From Sordariomycetes sp. S80-01Y (lineage: Eukaryota; Ascomycota; Sordariomycetes): DNA of 64,000 bases. Position 1 is the stretch's first letter. Every line of letters begins with the position of its first letter. This document shows positions 12,241 to 23,300 of this stretch, piece after piece. Made by a program: the position numbers and the translations under genes. The notes under the pieces were generated by a model, which made no database searches, was not told where the DNA came from, and saw nothing but the letters and a program-made list of their open reading frames with translations. The DNA lies in the NCBI GenBank assembly GCA_037042185.1, contig JAXQJY010000031.1:1922001-1986000 (forward strand), written 5' to 3'.

Positions 12241-14373
12241 TCACCTCTTGCCTCTTGGCGGCTTCCTACCTCCCTGGTTCTTGTCAACTCTGCCTTCTGT
12301 GTTGCCTCTCGGTGTGCGACTCCGATCTCGACGACCTGATGGCTCCATAGATCCAGCTCCACTGGCCCTCTGTGTCGGGCGAGGGGCTCCCGGCAAAGGT
12401 CCAGGTCTATTAGCGTTGCGTAAACTCCGTGCCCAAGTGAAGGGGTCCACACGTCGCAAATCAGCTTGTTCATTATCTGGCTGTGCGAGTTCCTCTGCTA
12501 TCATTCCCTGAACTTCGCCATGGTCTGGCACAGGATTCCAGTATGGTGCCGCTAACCATGCCCCCAAAGGGTTGAAGGCGTTCAGATCATGTTCCCGCCC
12601 CTCTTCATATCCATTACTGTTGTTCTCGTAAGGATGCGGGTCAGCTCCTACGTGACCGAGTAGCGACGGATTGTTGTGCATGTCGGCTGGTGCTATTGTA
12701 AGGAACTGGTGACGAGCAGCTGCACGGCCATTAAAAGCATTCATAGCCTGACCAGATTGGATGAACGCTTGTTCACTTGCTACGTTTCTTCGAGCAGAAT
12801 AATTATTGTTTACCGTATTAGGAGGAGTAACTCTGCGACCGGGGGGAACATTTTGAGGTGTCGTAACCGTGCGCTCTTGCTGCTGTTGCGAGTTCATTGC
12901 CGTCAGTGCCGCAGTCAGTTCGTCTGCACGCCTCTTTTGAGCGATGGACAACAGGAAAGGGTCTCCTGATGCTAATGCTTGCCATAGTGCTGCTCGAGTC
13001 ATCGGGCTTGCGCGTACTGAGGGATTGTCGATAGCGTTGGCCGCGGATTGTAGTTCATCACGTTGCGGTGGGGGACCTTGCTGGGGCTGGAGCCGCTTCC
13101 TCTTATTAGCGGGGGTTCTTTGAGTATCGATGTAGTACAATCCTCGACTTGAAAATCCAGAGGTATCCATAGGGTGGGCCACAGTACGCTGAGTCGAGAG
13201 TTGCTGCGGTCTTTGAGGCATGGAATGAGGGAACGGTCTTACCACCTGATACTGGCCTGGAAAGGTACTCGACGGCTGGGCGTGCCTTGGTGTCGCTCCT
13301 GAGTACTGAATGAATAGGTTTGCCTGGGTGTCAGTGGGCTCAAAAATTGACCCAGAAGGCGGACTAGTAGGGCGCAGGGTCAGGTCAGGACGTGTATCCC
13401 GTGATGAGGATTGCACGTCAGTCATCTCGGCATCTTCAAGTCTATCGTCTTGAACTGATAATCCCGCATTTCCCTGGAGCTCAATAGCCCCTTTCGACGC
13501 ACCCCGTCCGTTGTTGTTCATTTGGCTGGCTACAGCTGTGGTGTGGAATGTTTTGGCTACCTTCTTGGAAGGTTCCCCTTCGGGCCTGCTTGCTACTTTC
13601 TTCCTCATCCGGGGCTTTCGCTCTGGATGGGAAATGTCAGTTGTTGTGTCAAAGGTATCAAAAGTTGCCGACTTTGGAACATTGCCGATCGGAGGATCGT
13701 CGCTTGCGGTGGAAGGAACTAAATGATCACTAAATGGTTGTCCAGACTGTCCCGACTTGGCCAACGTACTGCCGTAGATGTTCTCCTCATGACGTGCCTC
13801 AAATCGTGCAGGTCGTAGTCTAGGATCTTTTGGGGAGCTTTGTTCCTCTGTCTCTGAAGAGACTGGAAGTGGGAAGAAGTCCTGAGGCAAAGCCCGTTCC
13901 TTTCCAGGCGCTCCTGGGGCCAACTGTGGTGAATGCTGTCGCAGGAGAGTGCGAGACAGAGATTGATTTTTAAGACAGAAAGCGTTACCTATCGGTGGAG
14001 AAGTGATTGCTTGGGCAGTTTGTCCAACATGCGTGTGAGTGACATCTCGTCTTGGACCACTGGCAACACTACCTGGCGTGAGCTTTGAAGGTTTCGGTTG
14101 AGGGGGTGGAACGCGATGCTGCATGGGGTGACGAGACGCGTCCTGCTTCTTATTCTTATAGCCCTTGCCCTTTTTATCCTTTTTCTCGTCGGCAGACGTG
14201 CTTTCATCAACCGATTCCTGCAATTGTTCACTCTGCTTTGAGGGGTCAGCAAGGCTTCGGTCAAGGGTGGATGGAGCTGGAGGTGGATCTGGAGTGTTGC
14301 GGTTCGTGCGACGGGTGTTCATTTGGAATGGAACCTTTGAGGCTGATTTGCGGCCATCTTTTCTGGAAGGCAT
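12241..14373 (-). CDS. Low-complexity hypothetical protein, 710 residues
   Basis: I do not recognise this protein. One uninterrupted frame of 710 codons runs from the first ATG (MPSRKDGRKSAS). A longer reading would need a TTG start. The sequence is rich in Ser, Pro, Gln, Arg and Asn, with basic N- and C-termini (the end includes SRTPRGN and GGRKPPRGKR) and a poly-Gln stretch in MNSQQQQERT. No membrane segment, signal peptide or folded domain is visible. Such a composition suggests an intrinsically disordered, possibly nuclear or RNA-associated protein, but that is inference. The long intact frame in low-complexity sequence argues that it is a real gene; unseen introns cannot be excluded. Confidence 0.65.
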   Translation of the reverse strand: MPSRKDGRKSASKVPFQMNTRRTNRNTPDPPPAPSTLDRSLADPSKQSEQLQESVDESTSADEKKDKKGKGYKNKKQDASRHPMQHRVPPPQPKPSKLTPGSVASGPRRDVTHTHVGQTAQAITSPPIGNAFCLKNQSLSRTLLRQHSPQLAPGAPGKERALPQDFFPLPVSSETEEQSSPKDPRLRPARFEARHEENIYGSTLAKSGQSGQPFSDHLVPSTASDDPPIGNVPKSATFDTFDTTTDISHPERKPRMRKKVASRPEGEPSKKVAKTFHTTAVASQMNNNGRGASKGAIELQGNAGLSVQDDRLEDAEMTDVQSSSRDTRPDLTLRPTSPPSGSIFEPTDTQANLFIQYSGATPRHAQPSSTFPGQYQVVRPFPHSMPQRPQQLSTQRTVAHPMDTSGFSSRGLYYIDTQRTPANKRKRLQPQQGPPPQRDELQSAANAIDNPSVRASPMTRAALWQALASGDPFLLSIAQKRRADELTAALTAMNSQQQQERTVTTPQNVPPGRRVTPPNTVNNNYSARRNVASEQAFIQSGQAMNAFNGRAAARHQFLTIAPADMHNNPSLLGHVGADPHPYENNSNGYEEGREHDLNAFNPLGAWLAAPYWNPVPDHGEVQGMIAEELAQPDNEQADLRRVDPFTWARSLRNANRPGPLPGAPRPTQRASGAGSMEPSGRRDRSRTPRGNTEGRVDKNQGGRKPPRGKR

Positions 14374-15044
14374 GTCTATTTGTGTAAAGGTCGTAGTGAT
14401 TATACGCTTTTGGTTGGCTTGTGGTCGATCCAAATTGGGCTGAGATTTATTCGCAACTGCCTGGGGCGGAGCTGGACAGCGAAATGTTTTTATAATAGCT
14501 GAATGCGGTAATCAGAGCAACGTGACAAGAGCTTGGCGGTGGCGCTTTTGTTGGAATTCCTGGCATCAAGTCGAGCAGGGCAGGCTCACAAACAAAGCTC
14601 GAGTAACATGGTTAGCTATCTATGCTGTCATCAGAACGAGTATGTGGGTGTTTGCGGGATGTCAATGATGGAAACCATTTTTGAATACAAAAAGGTGACT
14701 TTGACTCGGGTTGATAACAATTGAGAGAACAAATGCTCCTTTGTTTGAGATAAATACCGTTGTGCCCGATGCTTTGTCGTGGATGATCTTGCAACGTCGG
14801 TACGGGGTTTCACGTGTCATCAACACACATCCGGACAATTAAGCAAGCAGGCTTTGTGGTCAGACCTCTGAAAGCCTCAATAGAAAAGGGACTGCTAGAT
14901 ATCCGATACCGTTGGAATGGCTGCCATTTCAAGGATTCGAAAATGCTTTCCATTCAACAACGGAGTGAAGTAGGCACTGAACTATTTGACCTTCTCATTT
15001 GTCGAAATCAACACAGCCTGGTACTAGACGGCTTGTCAACAAGA
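14374..15044. other. Intergenic; promoter of the low-complexity gene
   Basis: Lies between two minus-strand genes. It should contain the transporter 3' end and the promoter of the 710-residue protein. No domain-bearing frame was found. Confidence 0.5.
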
Positions 15045-16979
15045 TCAAGCAACCCTCTCCTCTGAATGCTCAACATCGTCTTTGTCGCCCGTCTGATTGA
15101 ACCCCTTAACATCCGCGGCAGCTCGAGGGCGATCCGAGATATAGCCACTGCAGCTGTTAGTTGCAACTCTACGTTCAGGACCAAAGGAAAAACATACAAG
15201 ATGACATCAAAGTCCTCCAAGGTCCGTCCCTTGGTTTCGGGAAGGAAAAAGTATGCCCAGATTGTGGCAATTAACATCCAGCACGCGAAGAAGAACCAGG
15301 TGCCATAACCGAAAGAATCGAAGATGTAGGGAAGCGCTTTGGTGATGATGAATTGGATAAGCCTATTTCGGTGTTAGTTAAAAGCTCTCATGTTTTCGTG
15401 GCATCAGTCTTACCATTGTGACAGGGCAGCCCAGGTACCTGTCAAGTTCCGGACAGCACCGGGGAAGATCTCAGCCGAAACAATCCAAGGAATACCGTTC
15501 AGACCAAACGACCAGCTGCTTAGGGTTAGTTGGGATGTTCTATTTACTCAGTAGGAGGCCACTCACAACACGGAGTAAATCATAATACCAGCCGTGGCGG
15601 CCTTTCCGCCAGCCGCCGTTGAAGGGGACAACTCGTTACCCGCGGCGATGATGTCTGCAGGGTGCCCGATTTTGACGTATGCCCCGACGAACCAGAGACA
15701 CAGCGAGCAAGCAAGCGAAGAGATGATTGTAGGGTTACGGCGGCCCCAGATGTCGATCAGCGCGCCATAGAAAATGATCGATGCAACAGCCTTCACAAGG
15801 CCGTAGATGCCAGTGTAAAGAGCAACATCCGTGATGCCGAGAGACCCGAAGAGTGTCGGCGAGTAGTAATTGATGGCTTTGCCTCGTTAGCGTTTTTCAC
15901 TGCTCGAAAGAAGTCAGACTTACCGGCTGCACCGGACATGTTCTGCAGCGCGAAAGCAACGAAGACCAGGAGGACTCGGTTCCACATCCCCTTGCGCGAC
16001 AACTCAAACAAGGCACCACGGAAGAACGCCCACGCTCCAGTTCCATACTTGCTCGCCACTATGGCTTCATCCTCCAGTCTCGTGCGCATGGTATGGACCT
16101 CCTCCTGGATGTACTGATGATCCCTCGGCAGCTGGCGCAGTTCTTCCAGAGCTTTGAGAGCCTTGTCATCCTTGCCGTTCCTGAACAGCCAGAGCGGGCT
16201 CTCGTGCAACAACCAACCGCAAGCGAGCAACGCGGCAGAGGGAATTATCTGCACCGCCATGGGGATGCGCCATGTGGCAGTGCTCCCCTGGTTCATATTC
16301 TCGTTGATGCCGTAGTTGATCCAGAAGCCCACAAGGGAGCCGGTCTGGTAGGTGACTTCGAAAAGACCAGTAAGGATACCGCGGATAGAGGAGATCGAGA
16401 GCTCGGCAATGTAGCTCGGCACCGTCGCTGTGATGGCACCACAAGCGAGACCGGTCAAGACTCGGCCAGCATCTATCCTGGTCAGCGAAGTAAGGCCATT
16501 GTAAGGAGAAAGTCTCACAGATGTAGGAAAGCTGGTGTGTTGCGGCGGTCATGAGGACAGCGCCAACTAGGAAAATCACATTCGCGATGATGAGAGCCAG
16601 TTTGCGGCCGATCTTTTCGGTGACTGCCACGGTTAGTATTCTTTTGCCCATAAGTGCCCAGACCTGCACTCACTCAGAAAGCAGAAGATGGCGCCAAAGA
16701 ACGCTCCAGCCTGGAACGACGCCGTAATGTTACTAGAGATGTTATTCGCCTCGGACCCGTAGACCTTAAAATCGCGGATGAAGCTTTCGCGCGCAATCGT
16801 TGTTCCAATGAAGGCCGAGTCGTAACCGAATCTGCTCATGGTCAGCTCCTGCGCTCACATGCGTCATCTAGTCGGACTTACAGAAGCGACCCCATGGCAA
16901 TGACGGAGCATTCAAAGTACAGTCTCTTGTTGTAAACCTCTTTCGGCGTCGGCCGATCTTCCACGGCGCGGAACGTCAT
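15045..16979 (-). CDS. MFS sugar transporter (hexose/quinate permease type)
   Basis: A twelve-helix sugar:proton symporter of the plasma membrane. Eight exons fit: 16979-16882, 16831-16674, 16623-16519, 16472-15924, 15876-15567, 15515-15414, 15362-15198 and 15147-15045, giving 529 residues. Signatures are LLFGYDSAFIGT in helix 1, TEKIGRKLAL after helix 2, AGRVLTGLACGA and the PSYIAELS sugar-transport signature, NMSGAAAINYYSP in helix 7, DIWGRRNP in the second half, and PETKGRTLED near the end. These are canonical for the SP family; the SAFIGT and NMSGAAAINYYSP wording is closest to quinate/hexose permeases of moulds. The substrate is not fixed by sequence. One intron ends at GATAG rather than the nearer CCAG because only the former keeps frame. 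Confidence 0.9.
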
Positions 16980-18444
16980 CTTGGAGGTGGTGCTGCTTGT
17001 ATCTGGCAAGCCACTCGCAGGGACAATGAATTGAAGATTCACGCGTGTGTGTTAGTACGACATGCGGAGGCTTCTGGCGGATATTTAAAGACTCCCCACA
17101 TCGGCCCAACGCTCACAAGAGCTGCCCCCGGCGGGGACAAGTGCGGATGCATGGGCTGGGCCACGAGAAACTGACGGGGAAATCTGGGGAGCCCCATCCG
17201 AGTGACTCTGCGCTTTGAGTGCCGATGTCGACGCCGACAGGGTGGCTAGCGAATGGGCTTCAGCGATTCAGTCAAGTGACTCGGACTCCGAGTTGGGGAC
17301 GCTGCTTTTCCGACTGGCGAGCCGACGACAGCGTTAGCGACAGAGGGAGGCGATTGGATGGAGGGAGGGAGTATGGAGTCTGAGGGTGGGGAAACGCCGT
17401 TCTCGGTAGATCTAGGCCGAGCTCCTCGACAACCATTACTTCATTGAGCATGAGTCTGGGGGCGGCAACGAATGTCGTCTCTGCGCAAGCAATTGAGGGC
17501 TGAATGTGTGTACTGTCTGAAACAGATTCAGCGTAGACCAAGCGCCTTGCTCTGGCCACAAAACACCCCAATGATGAGTACTTGGTCGCTATAGCTAAGA
17601 GGTTAAGCACGATACACACATTCCGCTCTCAGTGCCGCTTCGGGGGAGGAATACAATCATGACTGCTTGGAGCTTGGCGTTCTAACTTCGATTTGGAAAC
17701 TATTGGGTTATTATCGGGTCTCGAGAAGAGCCACCGTCGTGCCGACTAGGAGGGTAGTTGAGCCTCTTGTCGGAAGGGGAGCAAAAGAAGTAGCGCGATA
17801 GGCTCACGTGGGTCCCCGGTTTTGTTTTGTGTCGCTTGCATGTGCTTTATTGGGACAACAAAGCGACGTTAATTTCATCGATGGTGTAGGTGGTTGGACC
17901 GTGCTTCCAAGAGTAGGCAGCCTTTCACAGCGTCAACCTTTTGACATGCTTGAAGCCGATAGCGCTAACGCTATGTGCCTCGTGATAGCAATTGGTGTCT
18001 TCAAGAAGGCCTGTCGTAGCAATCATGCCTTCTAGGTCCCGGACGTTCGGTTTGGAGCCGACAAAAGCGGAGACGGCCAGGGGCCGAGCTGGAGCCCCCT
18101 CGATGACGACCGGCTCTGGTACGTTCCTATGCCATGCTCTACAGCTACCAGACGACAATCAGAGCCTGGGAGTTCCTCCCTTGTACCACAGACCAAGTCA
18201 CGGGGCATGTCGAGTGTACTAAGCTACAGCCCATCTTCGACGGCGGCCGCACCTCTATTATGTGCACATATACACATAGCAAAGCCTGACTGAATACAAA
18301 AACCGGGGTGAAACTATAAGGCGAACAAAGGGCGGACAACTACATCGAGTATTGCGTACCAGGATAAGAGAGTGCTATACTCCTCACATTAAAGTATAGA
18401 TTTCTCTACCCTCTAGAAGGTCTGAGTTATGCCCATACGCTCTA
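16980..18444. other. Intergenic, 1.5 kb, no gene seen
   Basis: Lies between the sugar transporter start and the 3' end of the P-loop kinase-like gene. The transporter promoter must lie at the left. Short frames on both strands lack domains or splice-supported extension. Confidence 0.55.
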
Positions 18445-19068
18445 TCAGCCAATGACCGCCGAAATATGACCAAGGATATAGGCAACGCGACAGTCTAGGC
18501 TGGTGCGAGTGCTGACTAGGATGGCATTCTTCTCTGGTCTGCAGGGGCTTGCCACCATAGAATTGAATCTCTCCCGAGCCCCTTCGCTTACTGTGTCTGC
18601 GTCATTGACATCTACTGGCGCCTCGTCAATGGCGACTCGCTGGGCCCTCAGCGGGCTCGGACGGGCGCGCAGGCGAGCATCCAACACGGCAAAATCGCTT
18701 GTGTCGGCGGAGAGCTCCACGTACCAGTAGGCACTGTCGTACTTGCGGGCCAACTCGCGGCCATTATCAATAATTTGCCGGAAAAAACACGGCGTGTCGA
18801 TGATGACGCTTTGTCCCTGACGCATCGCACTCTCAGCGAGTGCCCAATCGATGCTGTACGCCGTCTTCCCCGCATCTTTGAACGACATGCCGTTCTCCAA
18901 CAGCTGTGACTTGATGATATCATGCGGGATTACTATGGCATCAATGCGAGGTGCTAGAAGCTCTGCCGTGGTGGTTTTGCCTGAACCTGGGGCTCCTGAC
19001 ATCTGGATGAGTAGCTTACGGCCACGACGTTCGTGCGACGCGCTACCTTGTGACAGGGAGGTTGACAT
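18445..19068 (-). CDS. P-loop kinase-like NTPase, 207 residues
   Basis: A small nucleotide-binding protein with a Walker A motif (SGAPGSGKTTTAELLA, around residues 24-39), followed by PHDIIKS and, at the usual Walker B place, SVIIDTPCFF. This is the layout of the AAA_33/zeta-like kinase group, which phosphorylates small metabolites or nucleotides. An Arg-rich lid (DARLRARPSPLRAQR) comes later. It is a single exon from the first ATG. No membrane or secretion signal is seen. It is head-to-head with the NRPS with 1.3 kb between starts, so co-expression is possible. The substrate is unknown; a metabolite kinase seems likelier than a repair ATPase. Confidence 0.75.
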   Translation of the reverse strand: MSTSLSQGSASHERRGRKLLIQMSGAPGSGKTTTAELLAPRIDAIVIPHDIIKSQLLENGMSFKDAGKTAYSIDWALAESAMRQGQSVIIDTPCFFRQIIDNGRELARKYDSAYWYVELSADTSDFAVLDARLRARPSPLRAQRVAIDEAPVDVNDADTVSEGARERFNSMVASPCRPEKNAILVSTRTSLDCRVAYILGHISAVIG

Positions 19069-20349
19069 GATGAAGACAAGAGGTTGCGCAAGGGGGGAAT
19101 ATGTTTCGATGTATCTTGAGAACCTTCAAGTTACTTTTAGACAAATTTTGGGAAAAGGAACGAGCGACGACCATGAATTCAATTTGAATACGGAACTGCT
19201 TCACCGCTGGAATGACAGGTTGCCACACGAAGCACGTCTTGCTCCAAATTCAATCTGGATGCTTGTTTCAGAGCCATCCAATGATTGAGATATCAATCAA
19301 AGAGCCCACACCTATCAACCGTCCGGTGGATTCAATAAGGTCGACTTGCCTTCGGGCCTGTAGGGTAGGGACAACATGCACAGCGCGAACGAGGCAAGGC
19401 ATGAAGTCCTCGGCTAGCACAGCGACGCAACAACTGCCCGAAGTTCCAGGTCTGTAGTTTCGAGAATTGAAAAAGTCCCTAATTGAATCGCGCCGCTCGC
19501 GTGGTAAGACTGAACCCCATTGCAACTCGACCCGTTCGGCCCAACCATGTAGGGCATCATACAATCTGGAGGCGGAATTGCGGAGGTTTCACACACTTAC
19601 GACCAAAACGTTCCCAGTAGGACGTTTCAGCAAAACAATGATCTCGCTTATCCTCGCTCGATCTCCTTTCTTGTCCATTCATGCAATGGACATATCCTGA
19701 AAAGGGCGATTTGTTGCATGGGAAATGCGGTTACATAAGATAGCCTAAGCTTCCGCAATAAGCTTACTGGGCCGCATAGGATTCAAATCCTTCTTTCCCA
19801 CCACATCGCCGATGGAACTTTGAGGTAGTAGTCTCTCCAGACAACAACGGATTCCACGCACTTCCAATCCTTGAGGATGCTGAAGTTATCGCAGCATTGG
19901 CTGCCTCGAGCCTGCAGTGATCTGTGACCGCAGCACGAAATTTCCCGCATGAGCTTCTTGTTGTCTGCAATACGCAGCTTCCTGCAGAAGCGCATCCCAG
20001 CGTTAGCAAAAGCCATCATGTCACCGCGGAAGGATCAACAAAGCCTCTTGGCTCCCCACCGGAGCCGATCGGGCCCGGAGAATGACACAGCATTTGGGAT
20101 TCGAAGGCTGACCACCTGGTTACAGATTGACATGGAGAGGTAGGTTGGCGAGGGTGAGAATCAACGATCCGAGTTGCTGAACGTTGTTGCACTTTATCTC
20201 TTCCATGCTTTCAAATGATATCCCCCGCCCTCGTTCATCACACAGCACCGAGCGAAGATTGCAGCGAGGTCGACATTCCCTCAGATCGCAGTGACTACGC
20301 CGCATTGACATAGCAGGCAAACAAGAACGAGCAGGCGAGTACCATAACC
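19069..20349. promoter_or_regulatory. Divergent promoter region, P-loop kinase / NRPS
   Basis: The 1.28-kb gap between two divergent starts must carry the NRPS promoter. The NRPS ATG is in a strong context (ACCATGG). Minus-strand frames at 19268-19564 and 19764-20019 have plausible codon use but no domain and no in-frame splice partner, so I leave them uncalled. Confidence 0.5.
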
Positions 20350-23300
20350 ATGGCCGGCGGCCTCGCAATGTTGAGCCCTGGTGGCCATCCAGGAAACATC
20401 GGACAAGCACCGGCTCCAGAAATGGACGCTTCACGTCCCAAGCAACCGTCAAAGCGCAACAAACTCATCAAAGAAGTCTCCATAATAAGCGACTGGGACC
20501 TCGACCGCGCCATCAGTTTCAACTCGCACTCGCCCAAAATCATCGACAGGTGCTTCCACGATCTAATCGCAGACCAGATGCGCATTCGGCCAAATGCGAC
20601 AGCCCTGCACGCTTGGGATGGCAAATTCACGTATGCAGAGCTTGATGCTGCTGCCGCGAGCCTTGCACGCCGTCTCATCAGCTTCTACAAAGTCAATACT
20701 GGAGATCTGGTGCACGTCTGCTTTGAAAAGTCAGCATGGCATTTCGTATCGATATTGGCGATCAATAAGGCTGGTGCAGCCTGGGTACCACTAGATCCTG
20801 AATATCCAAAGCAACGACTTGAGAGCATAGTCCGTCAAACGGGATCGAGGCTACTGTTGTGCTCCGTGGAGCAGGCGCAGGTATGCGGCAATCTTGTTGA
20901 AAGTACGCTTGCAGTTGGCCCCGATTTGGTCAAGGCTTTAGCGACGGATGTCGATGACAGCCTTGAATTGCCGACGGTATCACCAACGGAAGCGATGTAC
21001 ATCCTCTTTACTTCTGGATCCACAGGCACCCCTAAAGGCCTAATCATGCAGCACAGAGCTGTTTGTACGAGTCAAACAGCGATAGCGGAGAGACAAGGCC
21101 TTACGCACGAAGTAAATATGCTGCAATTCGCAGCATTTGTCTTTGATTTGTCAATAGGCGAAATCATTGGGACCCTGATATCCGGAGGCACATTGTGTGT
21201 GCCGTCAGAGGAGGATAGGATGGGGGATCTGACCAGCTACATCAACCGGACTGGGGTTAGTTGGGCATACCTCACGCCGTCATTTGCCCGGACGCTGGAT
21301 CCGAAAGCCTTGCCTGGACTCGAAATGCTGACTTTCGCTGGCGAAGCAGTTCCACAAGATGTCTTTGAGCAATGGTTTGGGAAGCTGAGGTTGGTCAACG
21401 GATGGGGACCAGCAGAAACCTGCTGTTTCTCAACTTTGCATGAGTGGAAGTCGAAGGACGAGTCTCCTCTCACAGTAGGTAAGCCTGTAGGTGCACGCTG
21501 CTGGATCGTCAGCCCGGAGGAAGGGGATTCTGTCACACCCCTCGGCTTAGTTGGCGAGGTCATTATCCAAGGTCCAACTCTACTCCAGGAGTATCTCGCC
21601 AATCCGAAGGCATCTCAAGCGACCATCATGGAAACGCCCCCAACCTGGGTTCCAAACAGAGCCAAACAGGGCTGGACACGAGCTTATCGGACAGGCGATT
21701 TGTGTCGTTATAACGAAGACGGGGCCCTTGAATTTGTCAACCGAAAAGACACTCAGATCAAAGTCCGTGGGCTTCGTGTAGAAGTCAGTGAAGTCGAGCA
21801 TCGAATACGGACGGTGCTGCCAAAACTTCGACAAGTCGCAGTCGACGCCCTCAAGCACGGCGCTGATACCAAGCTGGTGGCCTACCTGTGCTTCAGAGAT
21901 GGTACCGGCAGACGCAGGGACAAAGAAGAAATGTTTGATGATATGACTGAGGAGTTGCAGAAACGGCTCTCGGCTCTCAAAGGCGAACTCGGCGTGACTT
22001 TGCCCGACTACATGATCCCGTCGATGTTCATACCGTGCAAATTCATGCCGACCATTACCTCGACCAAGCTTGACCGGAAAGGTCTTGCTGAGGCCGCCAA
22101 CTCTTTTACTCCTGAGGAGCAGTCGGCTTATTCGTTAGTGGATGGTGAGAAGAGAACGCCTGAAACGGACATGGAGAGGCAGCTTCAAGGCCTCTTCGCT
22201 GAAACACTTGAGCTTGCACCAGAGTCAATAGGCAGAGATGACAGCTTCTTACAAATTGGCGGAGACTCGATTCGAGCCATTCAACTCACAGCCCGCGCAC
22301 GAGATTCGGGCATAAAGATTACCGTCAAAGACATCTTCAAGGATCCCCGGCTTCTGGCAGTGGCGAAGCACGCAACTTGGTCGGAAAAGAAGACTGCCAC
22401 CCCAGACCACGTCTGGCCTTTCAGTTTGATCGATCAAAGTCTCAAAGACTCTATTCTGCAGGACATATGGACACAGTGCAGCTTGACCCCTGGTCAAAAT
22501 ATCGAAGATGTCTACCCTTTAACAACCCTGCAAGAGGGTCTCATTGCTTTGAGCGTCAAGCAGACTGGCTCATACATCAACAAGTATCTTTTCCGCATTC
22601 CACAGCACGTGGACAAAGAGCTCTACAGGGAATCTTGGAACAAGACAGTCGAGGCATGTGGCAACCTGCGCACTCGCATCTCTTTCAGCGGCGATAGACC
22701 CTACCAAGCACTTGTCAGCAATGACGCCGTCTGGGAGGATACTGAGGGCCACAACTTGAGTTCGCTCTTGAAATTCATGGGTGACATTGAGATGACTTTT
22801 GGCTCTCGACTCTGCCGCTACGCCATGGTTCGCGACGATGATGGCGAGACATACTTCGTCTGGCAAATACACCACGCAGTCAACGACGGTTGGGCTTTGC
22901 GACTGGTCATCCAAACGTTATATAGCTTCTACTGGGATGTTGAAGTGCCAAAGCTCTACCCATATGCGGACTTTATCAAATACACCATGGGTACCAACCT
23001 CGATGAAGCAGCGGACTTCTGGCGGAGGGAGCTTGAGGGTGCCAAGCAAGCGACATTCCCACCAAGTAGTCAAAAGCAGGGCACCTTCAAGTCCATGGCC
23101 CAGAGACTTGAGTTTGGTAAGGCAGAAAGCACCTCAATTACAAAAGCGACGGTTTTGCGAGCGGCGTGGGCTGTCGTCTTGGCTCGGTATTGCGATACCA
23201 ACGACGTTACCTTCGGGTCGGTGGTGTCCGGACGTAATGCTTCAGTTGAAGGACTACAGTACATGCCTGGCCCTATGATTGCCACGATTCCCGTTCGCGT

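Noticed and set aside
19268-19564. A 98-codon minus-strand frame with good codon use upstream of the NRPS
   Set aside because: No domain, and no upstream exon could be joined in phase; a decayed fragment or chance frame is likelier.
19764-20019. Cys- and Trp-bearing minus-strand frame near the NRPS start
   Set aside because: It lacks domain, signal peptide and splice partners, and lies where the NRPS promoter is expected.
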